NCBI RefSeq assembly: GCF_000621165.1 | Contig: NZ_JHZA01000009.1 | Coordinates: 227,498 to 291,497, forward strand | Source of the DNA: Enterovibrio calviensis DSM 14347 | Lineage (GTDB): Bacteria > Pseudomonadota > Gammaproteobacteria > Enterobacterales > Vibrionaceae | Direction of reading: 5' to 3' | DNA length: 64,000 nt | Shown here: piece by piece, positions 55,749-64,000 of the stretch | Position numbering within the stretch: the stretch's first letter is position 1 | How the letters are laid out: each line of letters starts with the position of its first letter | Translations under genes and position numbers: made by a program | The notes under the pieces: model-generated | Database searches by the model: none | What the model was told of the DNA's origin: nothing | The model's input: only the letters and a program-made list of their open reading frames with translations

Positions 55749-55777
55749 TTGACAAAGTCATTACAAAACATTATCAA
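55749..55777 (+). promoter_or_regulatory. Promoter of lysC
   Basis: A perfect -35 TTGACA (55749-55754) and TATCAA (55772-55777, 4 of 6) are 17 bases apart. Transcription would start near 55784, just before the lysine riboswitch. Confidence 0.75.
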
Positions 55778-55818
55778 TAGAGAGCAAATTTTATACGTTG
55801 AGATCTTCATCGTGTAAA

Positions 55819-55988
55819 CGCAGAAGAGGCGCGTCTATCAGGCAGTCTGTTTGCGGAGCCCCAGCTCCCATGCAAACCGATCAGGGGATAAGACGCCGAG
55901 ATAACACCTAACCTTGGGGGTAGGGTTGTCGGTCTAGAAGGTTGAATCCTTCGGATTGTCATCTCTGATGAGATGGAGCGCTTCTGGA
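55819..55988 (+). promoter_or_regulatory. Lysine riboswitch (L box) in the lysC leader
   Basis: Conserved parts of the L box occur in order: AGAAGAGGCGCG at the start, GGAGCC, AGGGGATAAGACGCCGAGAT, GGGGTAGGGTTGTC and, closing helix P1, GGAGCGCTTCTGG, where CTTCTG (55981-55986) pairs with CAGAAG (55821-55826). The same elements are in the E. coli lysC leader. Binding of lysine should lower aspartokinase expression. After the aptamer there is no clear terminator hairpin with a T-run, so control of translation initiation, as in E. coli, is more likely. Confidence 0.93.
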
Positions 55989-56098
55989 GAAATTACCTTT
56001 CTTCCATACCTGCCCTCTCGCTGCTTTTGCATTTTATATATTTTGTATTTCGTTATTTTTAGGATAACGCCATTCGCGATTGTGGGAGAGAAAAGGAA

Positions 56099-57448
56099 GT
56101 GAACGCATTAAATGTCGCAAAATTTGGCGGCACGAGTGTTGCTGATTACGCTGCTATGTCTAACAGCGCATCAGTGATCAAAAGGAATTCTGACACTCGA
56201 TTGGTAGTCATTAGCGCCTGTTCAGGCGTCACTAATCTACTGGTTGAATTGGCAAATGGTGTTGCCGATGCGAAACGTCAACAAGAAGTGTTGGCAACGC
56301 TTGCTGATATTCATTTCAATATTTTGGCGCAATTACCTGAAAGTACAGTTGTGGCTCAAGCCGTCAATCACGTGCTTGATGAAGTGGCAACATTTGCGAC
56401 TGCCGCAGCGAGTGCGCCTTCAGATCGCCTCACCGACAGCCTTGTTGCATGTGGCGAATTGATGTCGACCCATATTTTTGCCCACTTACTTAATGCGCAA
56501 GGCCTCGACGCCGAACGTGTCGACGTCCGACAAATCCTGAAAACGGACAATGTCTTTGGTAAAGCGACGCCTGATTTAATTGAAACCGCTTTTCACGCGC
56601 AAGGCATTCTTCGCCCATTGTGCGAATCAAAAATTGTGGTGACTCAGGGTTTCATTGGTGCAGATAACAATGGCAACACCACTACCTTAGGGCGTGGAGG
56701 TTCTGATTACAGTGCAGCTCTGCTCGCTGAAGCCGTGCAAGCAACATCATTAGAGATCTGGACAGATGTACCGGGGATCTACAGCACGGATCCTCGCATT
56801 GCGCCTGCAGCAAAGCCTATTGCAGAAATCAGCTTTAGTGAAGCGTCTGAGATGGCCAATTTCGGTGCTAAGATTTTGCACCCATCCACCCTTGTTCCTG
56901 CAATGCGCCACGATATCCCAGTGTTTGTTGGCTCGTCAAAAGCCCCAGACCAAGGCGGCACGTGGATCCGTCATACCGCCGAGCACTCTCCGCTATTTCG
57001 TGCACTGGCATTACGCTGCAACCAAACCATGGTGACGCTAACCAGTCTGAACATGTTTCACGCTTATGGCTTTTTGGCTGAAGTATTTAATATTCTTGCC
57101 AAGCACAAAGTGTCCGTTGACCTCATTACGACGTCGGAAGTCAGTGTTTCCCTAACCTTGGATCAAACCAATACTAAGGGCGGCGCACCCACGCTTCCTG
57201 AGGGAGCACAGAAAGAACTCGCCAAACTGTGCAAAGTCACCGTGGAACAAGATATGTGTTTAGTGGCGCTGATCGGCAACCACATGGGTGAATCTCGCGG
57301 TGCGGCAGCGAAGATCTTTGGATCATTAGAGGACTATAACCTTCGTATGATTTGCTATGGTGCAAGTAGCCACAACCTGTGCTTTTTGACCAGTACTAGC
57401 GATTCAAAAGACGTGGTGAAAGCCCTTCACAAAGAGTTATTTGAATAA
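56099..57448 (+). CDS. lysC: Lysine-sensitive aspartokinase III
   Basis: 449 residues from a GTG that gives NALNVAKFGGTSVAD, the standard kinase N terminus (KFGGTS at 8-13). It phosphorylates aspartate, the first step to lysine, methionine, threonine and diaminopimelate. The kinase domain fills about 1-290; two ACT domains follow (about 310-449), where lysine binds to inhibit the enzyme. As a monofunctional enzyme of the E. coli LysC type, without a fused homoserine dehydrogenase, and behind a lysine riboswitch, it is under both RNA-level and allosteric control. The spacing of AAGGA to the GTG is very short. Confidence 0.96.
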   Translation: MNALNVAKFGGTSVADYAAMSNSASVIKRNSDTRLVVISACSGVTNLLVELANGVADAKRQQEVLATLADIHFNILAQLPESTVVAQAVNHVLDEVATFATAAASAPSDRLTDSLVACGELMSTHIFAHLLNAQGLDAERVDVRQILKTDNVFGKATPDLIETAFHAQGILRPLCESKIVVTQGFIGADNNGNTTTLGRGGSDYSAALLAEAVQATSLEIWTDVPGIYSTDPRIAPAAKPIAEISFSEASEMANFGAKILHPSTLVPAMRHDIPVFVGSSKAPDQGGTWIRHTAEHSPLFRALALRCNQTMVTLTSLNMFHAYGFLAEVFNILAKHKVSVDLITTSEVSVSLTLDQTNTKGGAPTLPEGAQKELAKLCKVTVEQDMCLVALIGNHMGESRGAAAKIFGSLEDYNLRMICYGASSHNLCFLTSTSDSKDVVKALHKELFE

Positions 57449-57501
57449 GTCGGCTCGACCTCTGCCGCCGTGACTGGTGGCAGAAAAAGTAGCAGATACA
57501 G

Positions 57502-57527
57502 AAAAGGCGCTCAATGAGCGCCTTTTT
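57502..57527. terminator. Bidirectional terminator between lysC and metH
   Basis: AAAAGGCGCTCA (57502-57513) and TGAGCGCCTTTT (57515-57526) form a long stem with A/T ends, so it serves convergent lysC and metH. Confidence 0.92.
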
Positions 57528-57556
57528 ATGTTTTCGAACAACTTAGGTCGCGAGCA

Positions 57557-60500
57557 CTAGCCCAGATTTGGCCCTAGCCATTTCTCGGCTTCGATCAAAT
57601 CCCATCCTTTGCGATCCGCATAGCTGTCTCGCTGATCTTCTTGGATCTGCGCAACGGCAAAGTAACGCGATTCAGGGTGTGAGAAATACCAGCCCGAAAC
57701 CGCAGCCCCTGGCCACATTGCATAGCTTTCGGTCAGGATCATGCCAGTGTTCGCTTCTGCATCCAGCAAAGTCCAAATCTTGCCTTTTTCGGTATGCTCA
57801 GGGCACGCAGGGTAACCCGGTGCAGGGCGAATACCTTGATACTTTTCACGGATCAGATCTTCGTTTGCCAACGCTTCATCAGGTGCATAGCCCCAAATCT
57901 CTTTACGCACGGCTTCATGCATACATTCAGCAAACGCTTCCGCTAAACGGTCAGCGACCGCTTGAACCATAATCGCGTTGTAATCATCGCCTTTGGCTTT
58001 GAACTGCTCTGCAATGTCATATTCGCCAATACCGCCTGTCACCGCAAACGCACCGATCCAATCCGCCTTTCCACTCTCTTTCGGTGCAATGTAGTCCGAC
58101 AGACAGTAGTTTGGCCCTTTCGGTTTCTTGGTTTGCTGACGTAAACCATTTAATACCGTGAAAACCTCAGTGCGAGATTCATCTGTGTAAACCTCAACAT
58201 CATCGTCGACACTATTGGCTGGGAACAAGCCACAAACGCCGTTAGCTTTGATCATGCCTGTGCGCTCGATGTCATCCAGTATCGCATTAGCGTCATCAAA
58301 CAATCGCTGCGCTTCTTCGCCCACCACTTCATGACGCAAAATCGTCGGGTATTTTCCGCTAAGCGACCACGTCATGAAAAATGGCGTCCAGTCGATGTAT
58401 TTGCGAATTTTAGAGACGGGGAAATCGGTAAACACATGCACGCCGGGTTTGTTTGGCACTGGTGGCGTGTAGGCATTCCAATCAAGCGGTACTTTGTTTG
58501 CACGCGCTTCTTCAAGGGTGACAGGTGGCGTGCGTGGCTTCTTACGCGCATGTTGTTCACGCACTGTCACATACTCGGCCTTTGTGCGCTCAACAAACGC
58601 AGGACGATGTTCATCAGACAACAATGCAGAACACACACCAACCGCACGTGACGCATTTGAAACGTACACCACAGGCGCATGGTAGTTTTCTTCGATTTTA
58701 ACCGCAGTATGCGCTTTTGAAGTGGTAGCCCCACCTATCAGCAGCGGCAAATCAAAACCACGACGCTCCATCTCTTTCGCGACATGTACCATCTCATCAA
58801 GCGATGGGGTGATAAGGCCACTCAAGCCAATGATGTCGACGTTTTCTTCTTTAGCGACCTGCAAGATTTTGTCGCAAGACACCATCACGCCGAGATCAAT
58901 AATTTCATAGTTATTACACTGCAACACGACACCAACGATATTCTTACCAATGTCATGCACATCGCCTTTCACCGTAGCTAACAGAATCTTACCGTTGGTT
59001 TGTCCGGCTTGTTTTTCAGCGTCGATATACGGTTCAAGATAGGCAACCGCCTGCTTCATGACACGGGCGGATTTGACCACCTGTGGCAGGAACATTTTCC
59101 CTTCACCAAATAAATCACCCACGATGTTCATGCCTGCCATCAATGGGCCTTCAATCACTTCTAGTGGCTTGCTCGCTTTGGTACGGGCTTCTTCGGTATC
59201 TTCAACTATAAACTCAGTGATCCCTTTCACCAAGGCGTGCGCTAAACGCTTCTCAACATCCCAACTGCGCCATTCTTGCGCCGTGCGATCCTCTTTGACT
59301 TCGCCTGTGCCACGGTATTTGTCCGCAATATCAAGAAGACGTTCTGTACCATCATCGCGTCGGTTCAATACAACGTCTTCAACGGCCTCACGAAGTTCAT
59401 CCGGCAGATCGTCATAAATCGCAAGCTGACCTGCGTTGACGATTCCCATGTCCATGCCGTTTTTAAAGCAGTAATAGAGGAAGACGGCGTGAATTGCTTC
59501 ACGAACAGGGTTATTACCACGGAATGAGAACGACACATTCGACACACCGCCCGAGACCATGGCATGTGGCAATGTGCGCTTGATATCACCGACCGCTTCG
59601 ATGAAGTCGACCGCGTAGTTGTTGTGCTCTTCAATACCCGTTGCCACCGCAAAGATGTTCGGGTCGAAGATGATGTCTTCGGGTGGGAAGCCCACCTCAT
59701 TCACCAGAATGTTATAGGCTTCGGTACAAATTTCGGTTTTGCGTTCACGCGTATCGGCTTGGCCCACTTCATCGAACGCCATCACGATAACTGCTGCGCC
59801 GTAGCGACGAATTAACTTGGCTTGCTCAATGAATTTCTCGACACCTTCTTTCATGGAAATCGAGTTAACAATCGGTTTGCCCTGAACACACTTCAGGCCA
59901 GCCTCTAAGATTTCCCATTTTGATGAATCGACCATAATGGGAACTTTCGAGATTTCAGGCTCGGTCGCACACAAGTTCAGGAAGCGAACCATCGCAGCTT
60001 CCGCATCCAACATGCCTTCATCCATGTTGATATCGATGATCTGCGCACCGGCTTCTACTTGCTGACGCGCAACTTCCAAGGCTTCATCATAAAGCTCTTC
60101 TTTAATCAGACGCTTAAAGCGAGCTGAGCCCGTCACGTTTGTACGTTCACCAACGTTGATGAACAAGGTGTCGGGCGCGATCGTCAATGGCTCAAGACCA
60201 GATAAACGGCAGTATTTTGGTAAATCCGGCAATTGGCGGGGCTTCACATTGTGCGTGGCTTCTGCCATTTTGCGAATATGCTCTGGCGTCGTACCACAAC
60301 AGCCACCCACTAAGTTTAAGAAACCACTTTGCGCCCATTCAGCGATGTGCTCGGCCATGTCTTCAGGGCTGAGGTCATATTCACCAAACGCATTCGGCAA
60401 ACCCGCATTGGGGTGAGCAGAAACAGAGCACTCGGAAATTCGCGACAGCTCTTCAACATACTGACGTAATTCATCAGGCCCTAGTGCACAGTTAAGACCA

Positions 60501-61231
60501 AACGAGATAGGCTTAACGTGTCGTAGAGAGTTATAGAACGCTTCGGTGGTTTGACCGGAAAGCGTACGACCCGAGGCATCGGTGATCGTGCCTGAGATCA
60601 TAACAGGCAGTTCAATGCCGTCTTGATCAAACACGGTTTCAATAGCGAAGGTACATGCCTTAGCATTCAAGGTATCAAAAATGGTTTCGACCAAGATGAT
60701 GTCTGCTCCGCCCGCAATCAATGCGCGCGTCGATTCAGAATAAGCTTCAACCAATTGATCGAACGTTACATTTCGATAGCCAGGATCGTTCACATCCGGC
60801 GAGATAGAACAGGTGCGGTTCGTAGGGCCAAGAACGCCAGCAACAAAACGGGGTTTATCGGGATTTTTTGCCGTCCACTCATCGGCAACTTCGCGGGCAA
60901 GCCTTGCCGCTTCTAAGTTGATCTCAGCACTCAGCGATTCCATGTCATAGTCAGCCATGGCAATCGTGGTGGCATTAAAAGTGTTGGTCTCAAGGATGTC
61001 AGCACCTGCTTCCAGATACTCTGCATGAATTTGTTTAATGAGCGCTGGCTGTGTCAGGACTAAAAGGTCATTGTTGCCTTTTAGGTCAGAATGCCAATCA
61101 GAAAAACGCTCACCACGGTAATCAGACTCATCCAGTTTGTAGTCCTGGATCATGGTGCCCATACCACCATCAATAATGAGAATGCGCTCAGCCAACAGTT
61201 TTTTTAGTATGTCCTTACTACTCACAGCCAC
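57557..61231 (-). CDS. metH: Cobalamin-dependent methionine synthase
   Basis: 1,224 residues, the length of E. coli MetH (1,227). Four modules in order: homocysteine-binding zinc domain (about 1-325, with [10 protein letters not shown]), methyltetrahydrofolate-binding domain (about 355-620), cobalamin cap and binding domains (about 650-890) with the cobalt ligand H759 in DVHDIG, the same position as in E. coli, and the AdoMet reactivation domain (about 900-1224, with [12 protein letters not shown]). It transfers the methyl group from methyltetrahydrofolate to homocysteine. GTG start with AAGGA at 5 bases. A MetJ operator lies upstream. An organism with MetH needs cobalamin by synthesis or uptake. 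Confidence 0.99.
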   Translation of the reverse strand: MAVSSKDILKKLLAERILIIDGGMGTMIQDYKLDESDYRGERFSDWHSDLKGNNDLLVLTQPALIKQIHAEYLEAGADILETNTFNATTIAMADYDMESLSAEINLEAARLAREVADEWTAKNPDKPRFVAGVLGPTNRTCSISPDVNDPGYRNVTFDQLVEAYSESTRALIAGGADIILVETIFDTLNAKACTFAIETVFDQDGIELPVMISGTITDASGRTLSGQTTEAFYNSLRHVKPISFGLNCALGPDELRQYVEELSRISECSVSAHPNAGLPNAFGEYDLSPEDMAEHIAEWAQSGFLNLVGGCCGTTPEHIRKMAEATHNVKPRQLPDLPKYCRLSGLEPLTIAPDTLFINVGERTNVTGSARFKRLIKEELYDEALEVARQQVEAGAQIIDINMDEGMLDAEAAMVRFLNLCATEPEISKVPIMVDSSKWEILEAGLKCVQGKPIVNSISMKEGVEKFIEQAKLIRRYGAAVIVMAFDEVGQADTRERKTEICTEAYNILVNEVGFPPEDIIFDPNIFAVATGIEEHNNYAVDFIEAVGDIKRTLPHAMVSGGVSNVSFSFRGNNPVREAIHAVFLYYCFKNGMDMGIVNAGQLAIYDDLPDELREAVEDVVLNRRDDGTERLLDIADKYRGTGEVKEDRTAQEWRSWDVEKRLAHALVKGITEFIVEDTEEARTKASKPLEVIEGPLMAGMNIVGDLFGEGKMFLPQVVKSARVMKQAVAYLEPYIDAEKQAGQTNGKILLATVKGDVHDIGKNIVGVVLQCNNYEIIDLGVMVSCDKILQVAKEENVDIIGLSGLITPSLDEMVHVAKEMERRGFDLPLLIGGATTSKAHTAVKIEENYHAPVVYVSNASRAVGVCSALLSDEHRPAFVERTKAEYVTVREQHARKKPRTPPVTLEEARANKVPLDWNAYTPPVPNKPGVHVFTDFPVSKIRKYIDWTPFFMTWSLSGKYPTILRHEVVGEEAQRLFDDANAILDDIERTGMIKANGVCGLFPANSVDDDVEVYTDESRTEVFTVLNGLRQQTKKPKGPNYCLSDYIAPKESGKADWIGAFAVTGGIGEYDIAEQFKAKGDDYNAIMVQAVADRLAEAFAECMHEAVRKEIWGYAPDEALANEDLIREKYQGIRPAPGYPACPEHTEKGKIWTLLDAEANTGMILTESYAMWPGAAVSGWYFSHPESRYFAVAQIQEDQRDSYADRKGWDLIEAEKWLGPNLG

Positions 61232-61280
61232 AAATTCCTTCTTAAATTGCTCGCTTGTTGCATAGTAACATAGCTTAATT

Positions 61281-61304
61281 GGAAATCTAGACGTCTATTC
61301 AGCA
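61281..61304. promoter_or_regulatory. MetJ operator (met boxes) upstream of metH
   Basis: The perfect met box AGACGTCT (61289-61296) is flanked by the half-matching 8-mers GGAAATCT and ATTCAGCA, the tandem spacing MetJ dimers need. It lies about 50 bases above the metH start, overlapping a possible -35 (CTAGAT, with TACTAT 17 bases downstream on the minus strand). Confidence 0.75.
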
Positions 61305-61421
61305 CTCACTCTCGTCAGATCCCCGAAAACACTCGGATTTGTTGTAGTTTTCTTGCTCGCATAGATCTATATTTCGTTACAAATTTTGGGATCTCCTTTT
61401 TTCGCTAACATGGGGTCACCT

Positions 61422-62756
61422 ATGACCGTCTATACAACACTGTGTTTTCTCGCAGCCGCTGCCATGGCTATTGCATTTATCAATAGTAAAATTGGCCAAA
61501 TGCAAACAACCATCGCAATCACTGCTGGCGCTCTGATTCTCTCTCTCGGCATCGTCATTTCAGGTCAGAACAACTGGTTTGATTTGAAAGACTTGGCGGC
61601 AGAAACTCTTAACGAAGTACACTTCGATGACTTCTTGCTGAAAGGCGTTCTTGGATTTCTGCTGTTTGCAGGTGGTCTCGGGGTCAAACTACCCAATCTA
61701 AAAGATCAAAAGTGGGAAATCACTGTGCTTGCCCTGGGCGCAACCTTGGTTTCCACCTTCTTCATCGGCGGTGTAGCTTGGTTATTCTTCCAACTCATCG
61801 GCATTCCATTCGCTTTCATCTACTGCCTACTGTTCGGCTCATTGATCTCACCCACCGATCCAATTGCGGTATTGGCCATTGTTAAGAAGCTCAATGCCCC
61901 CAAACGCATCTCGACGCAAATTGAAGGCGAATCGCTGTTTAACGATGGTTTCGGTTTGGTCATATTCATGACCTTGTTTGGTGTCGCTTTTGGTACAGAA
62001 ACGCCAACGGTCATGGGCGTGGTTGAGCTCTTCTTGCATGAAGCAATTGGTGGCATTGTTTACGGGTTCCTGCTTGGACTCTTGTTCCATTACCTGATCT
62101 CTAACACCGATGACCACTCTATGGAGTTATTGCTGACTCTAGGTATTCCAACTGCAGGTTATGTTTTCGCGGGCCTCATTGGTGTATCGGGTCCATTAGC
62201 CATGGTTGTCGCTGGTATCATGATCGGTAACTGGACGCGCTATATTGGTTTCTCCAAAGAAAGTGAAGACCACCTCGACCATTTCTGGGAACTGGTTGAT
62301 GAGTTCTTAAATGGTGTGTTGTTCTTGTTGATTGGCTTGAGCATGTTGACCTTTAGCTTCCACAAAGAAGATTGGATCATCATGGCATTTGCTATACCTC
62401 TAGTGCTTGTCGCTCGATACTTGAGCGTTCGCCTTTGTTATGTCGGCTTTAACCGCTACCGCGACTACAACCCTTTCTCTGTGCGTATTTTGACATGGGG
62501 CGGTCTTCGTGGCGGCCTAGCTATTGCGATGGCGATGGCAGTACCGGCAGGCTATATGGTTGTGCCAGAAAAGAATATTGATGTACGCGAAATTATTCTG
62601 GTGATGACCTATGCGGTCGTCGTGTTCTCAATTCTTGTTCAGGGTTCTACAATCACAAAAATGATCGAGAAAGCGAAAGTCGCGGAAAGGGACATGGAAA
62701 TCAACCCTCACGTTCAAACCAAGAATGAATCCTCGGTAGAGAAGAGCGTCGAATAA
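61422..62756 (+). CDS. NhaP-type Na+(K+)/H+ antiporter (CPA1 family)
   Basis: 444 residues from the ATG at 61422 (GGGG 6 bases upstream); an ATG at 61410 and a TTG at 61386 are in frame but have no ribosome site. About twelve membrane helices of the CPA1 fold: GSLISPTDPIAVLAIVKK with the T-D-P motif, GESLFNDGFGLVIF with the N-D ion-binding pair, and TWGGLRGGLAIAMA with the conserved arginine. It should exchange Na+ or K+ for protons at the inner membrane for pH and salt tolerance. The acidic-basic C-terminal tail is short. The exact cation is unknown. Confidence 0.93.
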   Translation: MTVYTTLCFLAAAAMAIAFINSKIGQMQTTIAITAGALILSLGIVISGQNNWFDLKDLAAETLNEVHFDDFLLKGVLGFLLFAGGLGVKLPNLKDQKWEITVLALGATLVSTFFIGGVAWLFFQLIGIPFAFIYCLLFGSLISPTDPIAVLAIVKKLNAPKRISTQIEGESLFNDGFGLVIFMTLFGVAFGTETPTVMGVVELFLHEAIGGIVYGFLLGLLFHYLISNTDDHSMELLLTLGIPTAGYVFAGLIGVSGPLAMVVAGIMIGNWTRYIGFSKESEDHLDHFWELVDEFLNGVLFLLIGLSMLTFSFHKEDWIIMAFAIPLVLVARYLSVRLCYVGFNRYRDYNPFSVRILTWGGLRGGLAIAMAMAVPAGYMVVPEKNIDVREIILVMTYAVVVFSILVQGSTITKMIEKAKVAERDMEINPHVQTKNESSVEKSVE

Positions 62757-62795
62757 AACGATATATCGGTATATATAGAAAAGCCCCGAAATGAA

Positions 62796-62822
62796 AAAAA
62801 GCCTGCTTCTAGCAGGCTTTTT
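62796..62822. terminator. Bidirectional terminator between the antiporter gene and metA
   Basis: Seven A, then GCCTGCT and AGCAGGC around a TCT-type loop, then five T. It serves both convergent genes. Confidence 0.92.
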
Positions 62823-62841
62823 ACCATCTGAAATTTGCGAC

Positions 62842-63795
62842 TTAGGCATCTTCGTCTTTCGTAAATGCTTCTTCTGAGAAGTGATCCAAATCGAATGGCG
62901 TTTGCTGGTAAACACAGTAATTCAGCCAATTGGAAAACAACATATAGCCATGACTGCGCCAGCTCACATATGGGTCTTTTGAAGGGTCATCATCAGGATA
63001 GTAGTTCACTGGAATAGGCGGCTCCATGCCTTCCCCAACATCGCGAACATATTCGTTGTGCAAAGTCAGCGGATCATACTCTGGGTGGCCAGTGACAAAG
63101 ACATTACGCTTGTCCTTGGTCGCCGCCAGATAAGTTCCTGCTGTCGAAGAGGTTGCCAAAATATCAAGATCGGTATGCTCAGCAAGAAAGTCTGGAGAGA
63201 AATCGGCGTAACGAGAGTGCGGCGCTAAGAAGGCATCATCAAACCCTCGAAGGATTGGGTTATGACCGTGCTCTTTATTAGTGTTATGCCAATACACGCC
63301 AGAAAGTTTCTCTTTACGGGTTTTCTTCGGCAAGTCATACAGTAACTTCAATCCAGCTTGAGCGGCCCAACAGACATACAGGGTTGAGGTAACGTGATCT
63401 TTTGCCCACGTCATTATGTCTTGCAGGTGATCCCAGTAAATCACGTCTTCAAATTGAACCAGACCCAGCGGTGCGCCTGTGACGATTAACCCATCGAAGT
63501 TACGCTCTCTTATCATCTGAAATTGACGATAAAAGGTATCAAGGTGTTCAGTTGGCGTGTTTTTGCTAGGCCTGTCATCAATGCGTAAAAGCTCTACGTC
63601 TATTTGAAGCGGACTGTTGGACAACAAGCGCATGAACTGCGTTTCGGTCTCAATCTTCTTCGGCATGAGATTGAGTAACAGAACTTTAAGAGGACGAATG
63701 CTTTGGCTAGCAGCGCGAGTTTCAGGCATCACAAAGATGTTTTCCTGACGCAATGTACTTGCCGCGGGTAGCTGATCAGGAATTTTAATAGGCAT
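62842..63795 (-). CDS. metA: Homoserine O-succinyltransferase
   Basis: 317 residues. First step of methionine synthesis: homoserine plus succinyl-CoA to O-succinylhomoserine. The nucleophile C142 ([10 protein letters not shown]), the catalytic H237 and E239 (TGHPEYD) and the invariant K46-K47 are present. Residue 111 is glycine, which in this family goes with succinyl rather than acetyl transfer, where glutamate is found. AGGGAG precedes the ATG. MetJ boxes lie just upstream. It is not in an operon with other met genes. Confidence 0.97.
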   Translation of the reverse strand: MPIKIPDQLPAASTLRQENIFVMPETRAASQSIRPLKVLLLNLMPKKIETETQFMRLLSNSPLQIDVELLRIDDRPSKNTPTEHLDTFYRQFQMIRERNFDGLIVTGAPLGLVQFEDVIYWDHLQDIMTWAKDHVTSTLYVCWAAQAGLKLLYDLPKKTRKEKLSGVYWHNTNKEHGHNPILRGFDDAFLAPHSRYADFSPDFLAEHTDLDILATSSTAGTYLAATKDKRNVFVTGHPEYDPLTLHNEYVRDVGEGMEPPIPVNYYPDDDPSKDPYVSWRSHGYMLFSNWLNYCVYQQTPFDLDHFSEEAFTKDEDA

Positions 63796-63815
63796 CTTAA
63801 AGCACTCCCTTCTTA

Positions 63816-63839
63816 AGATGTATAGACGTCTAGAATTCC
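63816..63839. promoter_or_regulatory. MetJ operator (three met boxes) upstream of metA
   Basis: Three adjoining 8-mers, AGATGTAT, AGACGTCT and AGAATTCC, the middle one perfect. They lie 20-45 bases above the metA start, so a MetJ-AdoMet array should block transcription when methionine is plentiful. Confidence 0.85.
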
Positions 63840-63909
63840 AATAACCCTATAACATCCGTTTCATCTCTTCAAGACTATTTATGAGAATAGATTTTGGCGT
63901 GCACATACG

Positions 63910-63940
63910 AAAAAACCCGCAGCGTTTCCGCTACGGGTTT
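63910..63940 (-). terminator. Terminator of the rRNA operon
   Basis: On the minus strand AAACCCGTAGCG and CGCTGCGGGTTT pair (one mismatch, GAAA-type loop), followed by six T. It lies 8 bases downstream of the 5S rRNA end. Confidence 0.92.
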
Positions 63941-63947
63941 GAAGAGG

Positions 63948-64000
63948 TATCTGGCAGTGACCTACTCTCACATGGGGAGACCCCACACTACCATCGGCGC
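63948..64000 (-). rRNA. rrf: 5S rRNA, 3' part (cut by window edge)
   Basis: The minus strand reads GCGCCGATGGTAGTGTGGGG, then TCTCCCCATGTGAGAGTAGG and TCACTGCCAGATAC, the conserved 3' half of gammaproteobacterial 5S rRNA. About 53 of some 120 bases are in the window; the rest of an rrn operon should lie beyond the right edge, read towards metA. Confidence 0.96.

Noticed and set aside
55989..56098. Intrinsic terminator as expression platform of the lysine riboswitch
   Set aside because: No stem followed by a T-run before the start codon; translational control is the better reading.

Overview
The window looks like a chromosomal segment of a member of the Vibrionaceae (Gammaproteobacteria); the genus cannot be fixed from sequence alone. 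The grounds are the rng-maf-mreDCB block directly followed by an MSHA type IV pilus operon, then csrD/mshH, ssb, a QstR/VpsT-type regulator, galU, uvrA, a PglL-like ligase gene, an aminotransferase, lysC and metH. From memory this is the Vibrio cholerae order around VC0390-VC0421, except for one large addition.

Layout. 1-6218 (minus strand): cut yhdP, rng, maf, mreD, mreC, mreB. 6259-21700 (minus): a complete-looking MSHA pilus operon, mshI-J-K-L-M-N-E-G-F-A-C-D-O-P-Q, lacking mshB, behind one recognisable promoter; csrD/mshH lies just upstream. 24001-26232: a LysR regulator, a periplasmic PEBP-family protein whose Shine-Dalgarno is buried in a 13-bp hairpin, and ssb. 26633-27310: a QstR/VpsT/CsgD-like regulator.

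27557-48705 (plus strand) is the accessory part: about 21 kb between the regulator and galU. It starts with two paralogous 205-residue RTX-repeat proteins and a type I secretion ABC transporter plus membrane-fusion protein. After a 380-base leader comes a 13-gene, nearly gapless exopolysaccharide operon: initiating phosphoglycosyltransferase, outer-membrane beta-barrel, short OPX protein, Wzc-type autokinase, DHH phosphoesterase, cysD, cysN, a GT4 glycosyltransferase, Wzy polymerase, an NKWYS-family sulfotransferase, a frameshifted GT4 gene, an SLC13 (sulfate-type) permease and a Wzx flippase. Together the genes describe a self-contained route for a sulfated exopolysaccharide: sulfate uptake, activation to APS, transfer to sugar, and probably removal of the PAP by-product. 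APS kinase (cysC) is not in the window.

48821-64000: galU, uvrA (with a LexA box that is also the stem of the galU terminator), a PglL-like membrane protein, an aminotransferase, lysC behind a lysine riboswitch, metH and metA (each with MetJ operator boxes), an NhaP-type antiporter, and the 3' end of a 5S rRNA gene with its terminator, so an rrn operon ends at the right edge.

Several loci fit surface attachment: the c-di-GMP-binding MshE pilus ATPase, CsrD, a VpsT-like regulator, secreted calcium-binding repeat proteins and a polysaccharide locus. That functional link is inference; the gene identities are mostly secure.
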